A stretch of 64,000 bases of DNA from JAVBKX01 sp031553835 (GTDB lineage: Bacteria > Bacteroidota > Bacteroidia > Bacteroidales > Azobacteroidaceae). The position numbers were made by a program, and so were the translations under genes. The stretch covers positions 62,001-126,000 of the forward strand of contig JAVBKX010000041.1 of NCBI GenBank assembly GCA_031553835.1, given 5' to 3'. Positions 24,833 through 32,825 of the stretch are shown piece after piece (the stretch's first letter is position 1; every line of letters begins with the position of its first letter). The notes under the pieces were generated by a model. That model saw only the letters and a list, made by a program, of their open reading frames with translations. It made no database searches and had not been told where the DNA came from.

Positions 24833-26809
24833 CTACCACCATATTTGCTCCCCATTTTCATACGTAAAAATACGCTCTTCCTTACCCTTTGTCAGGTTAT
24901 GGAGCAGAAATAATGCATTCGTAGGGCAATTGTCATATATCAGGTAAAAGTCATTTGCCACCTGTTTTCCCAGCGATTGCCATTGACCTTCATTCCAAAA
25001 GACCAACTCATACTTATCACCCGGCTCTATCTCATTGCCATCGCCACGCATAATACAAGTTACGCCGGCAATATCGACCGGTTTTCCAAAATCCATTCCC
25101 ACCCAGGCGCCGGACGGAACAGGCGCATCAAAAAATGTCAACAAATCCCTATCGAAGACTGCTTCTTTAGCATACGCACCATCTTTGCGGAATGATCCTT
25201 TGGTGCCAATAATTTCACCCTGTGCGAATTGAACAGAATCGCGCTCAAAAAAAGCCAATTCTGCCACATTTGAATAGCCAAAAGGGGAAGAATAATGTCG
25301 CCAATACCTGTATTTTCCCGGATTGTCCAATTGAACTTCATTCCGCAAATCAGTGTATTCATATACTGTTACCGAATCCCTGAAATCAGGAAAATGCGCC
25401 GCCTGTATCTTGGAACTCATTTTGCGACCATTTTCCCAATATGCATTGCGAAGCATCGGGTACTTCCTATACAATTTCATCGTTTGCCGGCGAGTTGTAT
25501 CGGGTCTCAATTCGAGAGTTTCACCATGAACCGTTAAAAGCAAAGGATTGGCAATTGCCCGGATTCCGGTAGCTGTTTGTTTTATGGGGAGATACACAAT
25601 ATCTTTCCCTACTTTTTCAAATTGTACCCGCTTGTTGTTAATCTTTCCCCAAGCTATGGGTATCCAGTTAGCATTATCGAAAACAGCCAAATAGGCATAA
25701 CCGGATTCTTTTTTATTAAACAGATCGACTACAACATCTTGTGTTATCATATACTCATCCGTCACATCTTTTATAAAAGGCATTTCAAAAGTTTCCGGAA
25801 TATATTTTTCTGATGCATACAAAGCTTTCAGTTCTTTGTTGGCTGCATAGGTTTTCCGATATACTTTCGCCATCTTGTGGTCTTTTTTGTGCGGAGTTCC
25901 GGCAGGCGTATTAGCACCTTCGAATAAAGCTGTTCTTCCTGTACGCTCGAGCAACACATTCCAGGTATGCCCCATACTTCTAAAAGGCCATTGCGGTGTA
26001 TAATCAATCGCACAGGGTATTCCATTAGCCCTTAGCACAGCCAATGCCAATACAGCATATTCATCGCAGGTACCAAAAGGAATGGTGCGCAATGTACTAA
26101 TCCGGGTGATCGGGGTATGGGAAGTCGTTTGTATTCTTGGATACACCTCCTGCCTGAGGTTTTCATTAATTATATTGCATGCCTCATTGGCATTATACCG
26201 GTAAGATGAGCAGTATTTAAGGTTGTTGAGAGCATGGTTATCCACGATTGCACAATAATTTCGCCAATCGTCTAATACCTGTCCTTCAACTACTTTATAA
26301 GGCAAAATATATTCGCAAAAATCGTCAAACGTCAAATGGTTCAACCAATCATATTTTTCCCAGGCATCAAAAGCCTCATCAATGTTATTAATAAGGAAGG
26401 CAGCACTCATGTATTCAATATCCTGAACAATCGGAAGTCCATCGATGTCATATTTGGAAAGTACCTGTTTGTAAGCGCTTTCACGAGACTCGTATCCCGT
26501 TTTTTTATTGATCGCTGCAATGGAATCCAATTCACCTAAGTACTGTTTTAAAAATGTGGTATCCGAAAAAGAATAATGGCCTGGCATATTTTCAATCAGA
26601 AAACAAGCAGCTCTATATTTTAAACTATCCTTTGGATTTATTGAATAGTGTTTCAATATTTTTTCCAGTTCATTTTTATTATCCTTTGCAAGCACTAAAG
26701 ATACTTCTAATTTGTCTCTTTTGTTTTTGCATGACATATTGATAAAAAGAAAGATAAAAAAAGAAAATAGAGCAAAAAAATAAATAAAGTGTAATTTGTA
26801 TTTTTTCAA
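24833..26809 (-). CDS. Transglutaminase-like lipoprotein
   Basis: 658 residues. Signal ending LFINMSC makes it a lipoprotein. A helical N-terminal region (about 30-210) is followed by a transglutaminase-like core: FGTCDEYAVLALAVLRANGI gives the cysteine, GHTWNVL the histidine, and the following ALFEGANTP region probably the acid. The C-terminal part (about 490-655) has a discoidin-like sandwich with YSNVAELAFFER and VGMDFGKPVDIAGV. Bacteroidetes relatives are usually protein- or glycan-processing surface proteins; substrate unknown. It stands alone between AT-rich gaps. Confidence 0.8.
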   Translation of the reverse strand: MKKYKLHFIYFFALFSFFIFLFINMSCKNKRDKLEVSLVLAKDNKNELEKILKHYSINPKDSLKYRAACFLIENMPGHYSFSDTTFLKQYLGELDSIAAINKKTGYESRESAYKQVLSKYDIDGLPIVQDIEYMSAAFLINNIDEAFDAWEKYDWLNHLTFDDFCEYILPYKVVEGQVLDDWRNYCAIVDNHALNNLKYCSSYRYNANEACNIINENLRQEVYPRIQTTSHTPITRISTLRTIPFGTCDEYAVLALAVLRANGIPCAIDYTPQWPFRSMGHTWNVLLERTGRTALFEGANTPAGTPHKKDHKMAKVYRKTYAANKELKALYASEKYIPETFEMPFIKDVTDEYMITQDVVVDLFNKKESGYAYLAVFDNANWIPIAWGKINNKRVQFEKVGKDIVYLPIKQTATGIRAIANPLLLTVHGETLELRPDTTRRQTMKLYRKYPMLRNAYWENGRKMSSKIQAAHFPDFRDSVTVYEYTDLRNEVQLDNPGKYRYWRHYSSPFGYSNVAELAFFERDSVQFAQGEIIGTKGSFRKDGAYAKEAVFDRDLLTFFDAPVPSGAWVGMDFGKPVDIAGVTCIMRGDGNEIEPGDKYELVFWNEGQWQSLGKQVANDFYLIYDNCPTNALFLLHNLTKGKEERIFTYENGEQIWW

Positions 26810-26961
26810 TAATATTGAATTTCTAAAAATGTATAAAAATAATTATTGCAAAAATAGTATTTATAAAGGTATAATCATAGTAATTTCATCGCAAAAAATA
26901 CAACAATTGTAGTGTGTTTTTATAAATTTTACGCCAAATTTTATAAAAAAGTATGAATAAT

Positions 26962-28185
26962 CTACATCACTATCAACTGCGATAGTCGTTTTTCATCAAA
27001 AACCTCATTAGCCACTTCCAATAATTCCCGGGAGGTTATCTTATCAATCAGGTCATAATTTTCTTCCAAACTATAATACCTGTTTTTATGCAAAAAAACT
27101 TTACCTATCCCTAAGGCTATGTTTTCACTATTTTCGTTGGCAATTCCCAATTGTCCTTTCAGCTGTTTTTTGGCGGCATGTAATTGTTTTTCTGTTAAAA
27201 TATTGTTCCGGAGATTTTTCAATTCTTTGTGAACCAAAGAAATACATTTATCGACATGTTTGTGATCGCATCCAAAATAAACTGCAAAAACGCCGGTATC
27301 GGTATAAGTGGTCAGATTTGATTCTACGTTATACACAAATCCGTATTTTTCCCTGAGAGAAAGATTGAGGCGACTGTTCATGCCTGTACCTCCCAGGATA
27401 TTGTTTAACAGATATAATGCCGGACGCTTTTCATTAAAAAGGCCATACCCTTGAGTGCCTATCATTACATGCGCCTGAAAAGACTCTATGCTCAATTTTT
27501 TATTGTCGGGAGACGTTTCCACCGGTACTATTCTTTGAATTTCTGATGTTTTAAATTCGTGGTTCACAGTATATTTTCCCAGCAAACGAACGACTTTTGC
27601 AAAAGGAATATTGCCCATCGAAAAAAAGACCATATTTTCCAAAATATAATGCCGGCTAAAAAAAGACTGGCAGGATTGTTGGGTAAAACCATTCAAGGTT
27701 TGCTCACTGCCTAAAATGTGATGTCCTATTTCATGGTTGCGAAAAAGCATATTTTCAAATTCATCGTAAATCAATTCGGAGGGATTATCTTTATAAGAAT
27801 TGATTTCATCGAGTATCACCTCCCGTTCTTTGTCAATTTCTTTTGCAGGAAAATTAGAATGAAACACCAGGTCGCACAGTAGTTCGGCAGCGCGCTCAAA
27901 ATCGCCGGAAAGAAAAGTTGAATAAATAAAAGTTTCTTCTTTTGTAGTGTAAGCATTCAATTCGCCGCCAACTTGTTCCATGCGATTAAGAATATGCCAC
28001 GACCGACGTTGCTGAGTGCCTTTAAAAAGCATGTGTTCAATAAAATGCGCTAACCCGAACTCATCTTTTTGTTCGTCACGAGTTCCGGCATTAACTGCAA
28101 AACCACAATAAGCCACCGGCGATTCGGAGTGCAAATGAATCATCCGCAATCCATTAGGAAGAGTATTTGTATAATGAGAAAACAT
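26962..28185 (-). CDS. M16-family zinc peptidase
   Basis: 407 residues, the single-unit length of processing-peptidase-like M16B proteins. The inverted zinc motif H47-F-I-E50-H51 is intact, with the distal glutamate in KEREVILDEI about 75 residues on. There is no signal peptide, so it is cytoplasmic. Such enzymes degrade or trim peptides. Divergent to the isomerase gene, with facing -7 boxes in the short gap. Confidence 0.93.
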   Translation of the reverse strand: MFSHYTNTLPNGLRMIHLHSESPVAYCGFAVNAGTRDEQKDEFGLAHFIEHMLFKGTQQRRSWHILNRMEQVGGELNAYTTKEETFIYSTFLSGDFERAAELLCDLVFHSNFPAKEIDKEREVILDEINSYKDNPSELIYDEFENMLFRNHEIGHHILGSEQTLNGFTQQSCQSFFSRHYILENMVFFSMGNIPFAKVVRLLGKYTVNHEFKTSEIQRIVPVETSPDNKKLSIESFQAHVMIGTQGYGLFNEKRPALYLLNNILGGTGMNSRLNLSLREKYGFVYNVESNLTTYTDTGVFAVYFGCDHKHVDKCISLVHKELKNLRNNILTEKQLHAAKKQLKGQLGIANENSENIALGIGKVFLHKNRYYSLEENYDLIDKITSRELLEVANEVFDEKRLSQLIVM

Positions 28186-28207
28186 TTTTCTATCTTTTTA
28201 GCGGATG

Positions 28208-28215
28208 CAAATGTA
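28208..28215 (-). promoter_or_regulatory. -7 box for the M16 peptidase gene
   Basis: On the minus strand TACATTTG matches TAnnTTTG and lies 23 bases before the ATG at 28185. It is 8 bases from the opposing box of the isomerase gene, so polymerase binding at one should exclude the other. Confidence 0.5.
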
Positions 28216-28223
28216 TAAATAAA

Positions 28224-28231
28224 TACCTTTG
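28224..28231 (+). promoter_or_regulatory. -7 box for the isomerase gene
   Basis: TACCTTTG matches TAnnTTTG and precedes the ATG at 28262 by 30 bases. This argues against the in-frame alternative start at 28229, which lies within the box. Confidence 0.55.
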
Positions 28232-28261
28232 CAAATCATTAATCAACGATTAATCCTTAGT

Positions 28262-28867
28262 ATGATTACCGAATTACAAGAAATATTGCAAAAAGAAGCA
28301 GATGCCATTTTAAATATCCCTGTTAGCAACGATTATTTCAAAGCAGTGGAAATGATTGTAGAGCATGTTTGCCGGAAAAAAGGGAAGTTAGTCACCAGCG
28401 GAATGGGCAAAGCCGGCCAGATCGCCTCAAACATTGCCACCACTTTCAGTTCCACCGGCATTACTTCTTGTTTCCTGCATCCAAGTGAAGCCCAACATGG
28501 AGATTTAGGCATTTTAAGTGAAAATGATTTGATGCTGCTGATTTCCAATTCGGGAAAAACGCGTGAAATTCTTGAGTTAATCGATTTAGCCCGCAACCTG
28601 ATTCCACATATTCAATTTATTGCAATTACAGGAAATGGAGAAAGTCCGCTGGCACAAGCTGCGGATATTTGCTTGTTAACAGGAAATCCGAAAGAAGTTT
28701 GTCCGCTGGGATTAACACCTACTACTTCTACCACGGTAATGACTGTAATGGGAGATCTGTTGGTGGTAAATACGATGAAAGCTACCGGATTTTCATCAGC
28801 CGATTATGCCAAACGTCATCACGGAGGGTATTTGGGAACGGTATCAAGGCAAATGAAAGGGAGTTAG
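28262..28867 (+). CDS. kdsD: Arabinose-5-phosphate isomerase, SIS domain only
   Basis: 201 residues forming one SIS domain: GKLVTSGMGKAGQIASNIAT, SCFLHPSEAQHGDLGIL, LLISNSGKTREILELI and CPLGLTPTTSTTVMTVMGDLL are all KpsF/KdsD signatures. The usual pair of C-terminal CBS domains (about 120 residues) is absent and the frame ends with a real stop, as known for the Bacteroides fragilis enzyme. It interconverts ribulose- and arabinose-5-phosphate, the first step of Kdo synthesis, fitting the lpx genes in this window. Confidence 0.88.
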   Translation: MITELQEILQKEADAILNIPVSNDYFKAVEMIVEHVCRKKGKLVTSGMGKAGQIASNIATTFSSTGITSCFLHPSEAQHGDLGILSENDLMLLISNSGKTREILELIDLARNLIPHIQFIAITGNGESPLAQAADICLLTGNPKEVCPLGLTPTTSTTVMTVMGDLLVVNTMKATGFSSADYAKRHHGGYLGTVSRQMKGS

Positions 28868-28923
28868 AAGAAATAGAGGCCTTTTTTTCGTATAACTTCC
28901 TCTAACTTCGTCTAACTCCTTCT
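28863..28923. repeat. Inverted ~10-bp repeat between convergent genes
   Basis: The right arm is three tandem decamers (AACTTCCTCT, AACTTCGTCT, AACTCCTTCT; 28894-28923). The left arm (GTTAGAAGAA plus ATAGAGG, 28863-28879) is complementary and overlaps the kdsD stop. A T-run at 28882-28888 lies between the arms, so it may also work as a terminator. Confidence 0.55.
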
Positions 28924-28929
28924 GTCTGT

Positions 28930-29322
28930 TTACAATTTTGCCCTGATCGCTTGTGCTATTGCCTCCATTTCTTCTTTAGGGAAAGATTGTTTTGGCCGGC
29001 TAAAATGGATATCCGATTCCTGATTCATTGGAATGAGATGAATGTGAGCGTGCGGAACTTCCAAACCGATTACCGTCATTCCGACTTTCCGGCAGGGAAT
29101 GGCAGCCCCGATAGCTTTTGCAATTCGTTTGGCAAACACCATAATTTCGCCAATAGAATCATCGTCCAAATCGAAAAAATAATCGGCTTCCTGTTTGGGA
29201 ACAACCAATACATGGCCTTTAACCAAGGGACTAATATCAAGAAAAGCAAAAAAACGTTCGTCTTCTGCAATTTTGTAGCAGGGTATTTCGCCCGCAATGA
29301 TACGACTAAATATAGTGGCCAT
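28930..29322 (-). CDS. HIT-family nucleotide-binding protein
   Basis: 130 residues with the histidine triad HAHIHLIP near residue 92 and the family N-terminus TIFSRIIAGEIPCYKI. HIT (Hint-type) proteins hydrolyse AMP-linked phosphoramidates in the cytoplasm. The gene starts six bases after the greA stop, so it is in the greA operon. Confidence 0.95.
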   Translation of the reverse strand: MATIFSRIIAGEIPCYKIAEDERFFAFLDISPLVKGHVLVVPKQEADYFFDLDDDSIGEIMVFAKRIAKAIGAAIPCRKVGMTVIGLEVPHAHIHLIPMNQESDIHFSRPKQSFPKEEMEAIAQAIRAKL

Positions 29323-29328
29323 ATTATT

Positions 29329-29799
29329 TCAGATAGTAATATTCATAATTTCAAACGTCATCATTCCGGAAGGTACTGCGATTTCTGCAATTTCTCCGAC
29401 TTTTTTGCCCAGCAATCCCTTGCCGATCGGAGTATTGATAGCGATTTTCCCTTCTTTAAAATTGGCTTCGCTTTCCGATACTAAAGTATATACCATCGTT
29501 TGATTGTTTTTTGTATTGCGAATGGTTACTTTATTCATAATTTGTACGGTGTCTGTGCTAATCTGGCTTTCATCAATGATGCGGGCGCTGGCAACCACGC
29601 CTTTTAATTGGGAAATTTTGGCTTCCAAAATACCCTGAGCATCTTTGGCAGCATCATATTCTGCATTTTCCGACAAATCTCCTTTATCGCGCGCGTCTGC
29701 TATTTGCTTGGAAATTTCGGGTCTTTTCACTGTTTCCAGAAAATTCAATTCTTCGACAAGCTTTTTATAGCCTTCTTCCGTCATGTAAGTAATGGCCAT
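29329..29799 (-). CDS. greA: Transcription elongation factor GreA
   Basis: 156 residues from the ATG at 29799 (MAITYMTEEGYKKLVEEL); the upstream extension to 29856 is leader sequence. The N-terminal coiled coil carries the acidic tip in DKGDLSENAEYDAAKDAQ, and the C-terminal FKBP-like domain ends with GKKVGEIAEIAVPSG. It rescues backtracked RNA polymerase by stimulating transcript cleavage. It has a strong promoter and a hairpin leader upstream. Confidence 0.96.
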   Translation of the reverse strand: MAITYMTEEGYKKLVEELNFLETVKRPEISKQIADARDKGDLSENAEYDAAKDAQGILEAKISQLKGVVASARIIDESQISTDTVQIMNKVTIRNTKNNQTMVYTLVSESEANFKEGKIAINTPIGKGLLGKKVGEIAEIAVPSGMMTFEIMNITI

Positions 29800-29846
29800 G
29801 ATGAATCTGTTTTTATAAATGACAAAAAAATTATTTGTGTTAATGA

Positions 29847-29882
29847 CAAAAAACAAAAAGAATTCCGATCTTCAGACCGGAA
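29847..29882 (-). terminator. Terminator-like hairpin in the greA leader
   Basis: On the minus strand TTCCGGTC-TGAA-GATCGGAA forms an eight-pair stem with a UGAA tetraloop. One pair is G-U on this strand but an A-C mismatch on the other, which favours a minus-strand RNA. It is followed by TTCTTTTTGTTTTTTG. It lies between the greA promoter and the greA ATG, so it could act as an attenuator. Confidence 0.7.
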
Positions 29883-29910
29883 CTCTCCTTTAGCAATTCA
29901 AACACAGGTG

Positions 29911-29942
29911 CAAAAGTAATACTTTTTTTTCTTTACTCCAAA
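29911..29942 (-). promoter_or_regulatory. Consensus Bacteroidetes promoter for greA
   Basis: Read on the minus strand, TTTG (29942-29939), a 20-base spacer and TACTTTTG (29918-29911) match the -33 TTTG / -7 TAnnTTTG consensus with standard spacing. Transcription should start near 29904, about 105 bases before the greA ATG. Confidence 0.75.
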
Positions 29943-30036
29943 TAAAAAAACATGCTTTACAACATATTAAAACAACTTTGCAATATCTTTGTGGTACGAA
30001 ATAGCGTCAATGCATTTTAAGATAAGACGACCATGA

Positions 30037-32574
30037 CTAAGTTCCCTGGGTATATTTAATAATAAAATCAAAATTTTTACTGAAAGGAATCCCTATTGTC
30101 CGTTCATATTCAGCACTAAACGAATCGTATGCTATTTTTGCCAGTCGTATTTTTCCCATTTTGCAGAGCATGGAACATTTTAATGACAAGGCTTCTTCAC
30201 TGGTAGAATCGAATAAAAAAATAGTTTCGGCAATGCTTATCTGCAATTTAGGATCATTTATTACAGAAATGTGTTGCACAAGCGACCATAAAAGATCCTG
30301 TACCTTGAGTGAATAATCAGAAATAAAAGGGTCGGCCCACTGTTGATGCAGGTAGGGTAAAGGGGTGCCATACGATAGTAAGTACAACAGTTCCTTTAAT
30401 TTATCTAATTCTATTTTTTCCTGGTTTTTCAGTTCATTTATTAATTGAAGCACCTTGAAATAATCAGAAAAACATGGTTCCTGGCATTTTAATGTCCAAT
30501 ATGTATTTGTATTTATCACTTCTACCCCGTCCAATTTGCTTAATAATTTTTTCAATTTTTGAATATATACCCTCCTATTATTTTGCGCATTGTCTTCTGG
30601 TTTATCATTCCATAAGGTTTCCCTTAAAGTAGTATTTGAGACTCCTTTTTCGTTTTTGTGTGTATATAGCACCATTAATATCAATAAATATTTGAGAGTG
30701 GGAGTAAATTCTCTGGTTATATCATTGCCTGATTTATCCCACACCTGAAATCCATTAAGAAATAAAATGGATGATTTTTTTACAGGGTATTCAAAAATAG
30801 GATCGTCATTTTCTATTTCGTCAAAAACGACAGGGTTGCTTGTTTTATTTTGTTTATATTTTTTTGCATATATAAAAATCCCCCAGCAGCTACCACAAAC
30901 GAAGACAATAATAATCAACCATGGGAGTACATTTGTGATCAATTGAGATTGCGGCGCTTTTTGAATTATTTCTTTATTTGACAGTGGAGGATACAGCAAT
31001 GAGTAAACAAAAATATCTGATTTTACCTGATTATTATAAATGGTTACTGCATATAATTTATTGTTATTTGTATCGAGAACAAGAGAGCAAAAAGAATTTA
31101 TATCCTCAAATGTATATGGAATTGTATCTCCTAAAATTTCATTTGAACCATTTTCAAGATTGAATGATTTCAACAGGATATGACTATTATTTCTATCATT
31201 CGGAAAAATGAGTGTATATATTCTGTTCTGAAGAGTATCCACCACCATTGCATTCGAAAAGAGATAATGCTCATTCGGTTGGTCTAATTTCCATAATTTT
31301 TTCACATGGAAATTCTTGAGATTAATTTCATATAAATCATAATAATTATGAGGTCCCAGTTCCTGCTTACCCGACTCATTTCCATACCCACCAAGCAATA
31401 GCAATGTTTCAGGATTTTTGAATCCTATGGCACTCAAATATCTTGGAGTGATCGATTTATCATCAAGTACCGCTTTTTGTGTATGCCCATTGAAATCAAG
31501 CTTTATCAGATCGCTTTTGTATAAATAGTCGCCATACCCTCCAAATACATATACACATGAATCAACCGGTGAAATAAAACTGTTGTGATGGGTATATGGA
31601 GTTCTTAATGTCGGCTCGTTTCCTGACCAGGTATTATTCTTAAAATCATAGATCGAAGCACGTATATATTCCAAATCATATGAAATCAATTGATCGGTAT
31701 ATGGATTGTAGATCAGTTGATTGGAGCTTACATGAAAAGGATAACCGGAAACTGGCCGTATTGTATCCATTCTGTTTTCTGCCAGATCATAGGTCGATAA
31801 ATAATCATTATTAGCAAAATAAACAATATTGGCATTAAATGCAACCTGTGTGTACAAAGATGTTTCAAAATGTTTTTCCTGTATCCATCGGGTGTGTTTA
31901 TCTATCTCCCAGACCGGATTATAGGCAATAGCCACCAGGTTGGACACAGAATCATATACCTCATCGATATGATGTTTTTCCAACGGCCAACATGCAATTA
32001 GTTTTTTTTGATTATCAAGCAAACGTATGTCTTTTATACTGATAGGAGGAACATCATGTGACATGAATTTTTCATGATTACAAACTCCAAACTGAAACCG
32101 GAAATTTGACAGATCTTTAGATAAGCATGGCGTTTTAAGCTCAATATTTTCATTAAAGAAAATGGTGATTTCCTGTAATTTCAAATCTAATTTGAACACT
32201 ACTTTATTCCACTTTTTATCATCGGCTTCGTTTATATTTTTGAAAGGTAAAGACACTTTATTCCCTTCCACAAAACTTAATACCTTATCGTTCCCTTTGT
32301 GATTTGATATCAAGTCGAAAGAAACATTATCATTGCCAATAATCCGGAATATGTATCCAAAATTATGTTCCTCAGTCCGGAATTTAATATCGAACTCTAA
32401 TGAAAAACCATCAGGCATATAAAAAGTGTTTCCTTTATTTAAAAGCAGGGAAGTTCTTTTTTCCTTTATCTCCTGATGTGACCGAAATGTCAAACCAGAA
32501 GTATTTGAAGAAACCAGGCTACCAACACAGGCGACAAGACAAAATAATGTAAAATAAAATTTCTTGAGCATCAA
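30037..32574 (-). CDS. Membrane-spanning Kelch-type sensor with winged-helix/BTAD-like output
   Basis: 845 residues. A signal peptide is followed by a concanavalin-like domain (about 25-215), Kelch-type propeller repeats (about 240-540, e.g. SCVYVFGGYGDYLYKSDL and ETLLLLGGYGNESG), one membrane helix (about 565-585, LPWLIIIVFVCGSCWGIFIY) and a cytoplasmic part. That part has a winged-helix-like region (FTPTLKYLLILMVLYTH...NRRVYIQKLKKLLSKL, about 640-730) and a BTAD-like helical end. It looks like a one-component transmembrane activator, and is divergent from PUL 1. Glycan sensing is inferred. Confidence 0.75.
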   Translation of the reverse strand: MMLKKFYFTLFCLVACVGSLVSSNTSGLTFRSHQEIKEKRTSLLLNKGNTFYMPDGFSLEFDIKFRTEEHNFGYIFRIIGNDNVSFDLISNHKGNDKVLSFVEGNKVSLPFKNINEADDKKWNKVVFKLDLKLQEITIFFNENIELKTPCLSKDLSNFRFQFGVCNHEKFMSHDVPPISIKDIRLLDNQKKLIACWPLEKHHIDEVYDSVSNLVAIAYNPVWEIDKHTRWIQEKHFETSLYTQVAFNANIVYFANNDYLSTYDLAENRMDTIRPVSGYPFHVSSNQLIYNPYTDQLISYDLEYIRASIYDFKNNTWSGNEPTLRTPYTHHNSFISPVDSCVYVFGGYGDYLYKSDLIKLDFNGHTQKAVLDDKSITPRYLSAIGFKNPETLLLLGGYGNESGKQELGPHNYYDLYEINLKNFHVKKLWKLDQPNEHYLFSNAMVVDTLQNRIYTLIFPNDRNNSHILLKSFNLENGSNEILGDTIPYTFEDINSFCSLVLDTNNNKLYAVTIYNNQVKSDIFVYSLLYPPLSNKEIIQKAPQSQLITNVLPWLIIIVFVCGSCWGIFIYAKKYKQNKTSNPVVFDEIENDDPIFEYPVKKSSILFLNGFQVWDKSGNDITREFTPTLKYLLILMVLYTHKNEKGVSNTTLRETLWNDKPEDNAQNNRRVYIQKLKKLLSKLDGVEVINTNTYWTLKCQEPCFSDYFKVLQLINELKNQEKIELDKLKELLYLLSYGTPLPYLHQQWADPFISDYSLKVQDLLWSLVQHISVINDPKLQISIAETIFLFDSTSEEALSLKCSMLCKMGKIRLAKIAYDSFSAEYERTIGIPFSKNFDFIIKYTQGT

Positions 32575-32599
32575 ATTTGTATAGTTGGGTATTCTGTAA

Positions 32600-32630
32600 C
32601 AAAGTTATTCGATTTTGGAAATATTAGCAA
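32600..32630 (-). promoter_or_regulatory. Promoter of the Kelch-type regulator gene
   Basis: On the minus strand TTG (32630-32628), a 20-base spacer and TAACTTTG (32607-32600) match the Bacteroidetes -33/-7 elements. The -7 box ends 25 bases before the ATG. Confidence 0.6.
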
Positions 32631-32786
32631 TAGCCAAATCAAAAAAGTCTATAAATCAATGATTAAAATCAATTATTAATGAAAAATTGCAATCCTGTTA
32701 TGTTAAAATAACTACAAAGTCGCATTTGTTGTGCAAAATAGTATGCCTTTTAATGAAAAATTAATATTTTTTTTTAACCGCAAATA

Positions 32787-32794
32787 TAAATTTG
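32787..32794 (+). promoter_or_regulatory. -7 box for the PUL 1 susC gene
   Basis: TAAATTTG fits TAnnTTTG, 31 bases before the susC ATG. A T-run sits where the -33 element would be and no TTTG is clear, which may mean that it depends on an activator. Confidence 0.45.
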
Positions 32795-32825
32795 CATGCT
32801 TTAAGCAAACTTTAATTTTTAATAC

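Noticed and set aside
28262..28867. kdsD as a truncated pseudogene because CBS domains are missing
   Set aside because: Single-SIS KdsD enzymes are known in Bacteroides, the frame is clean and has its own promoter.
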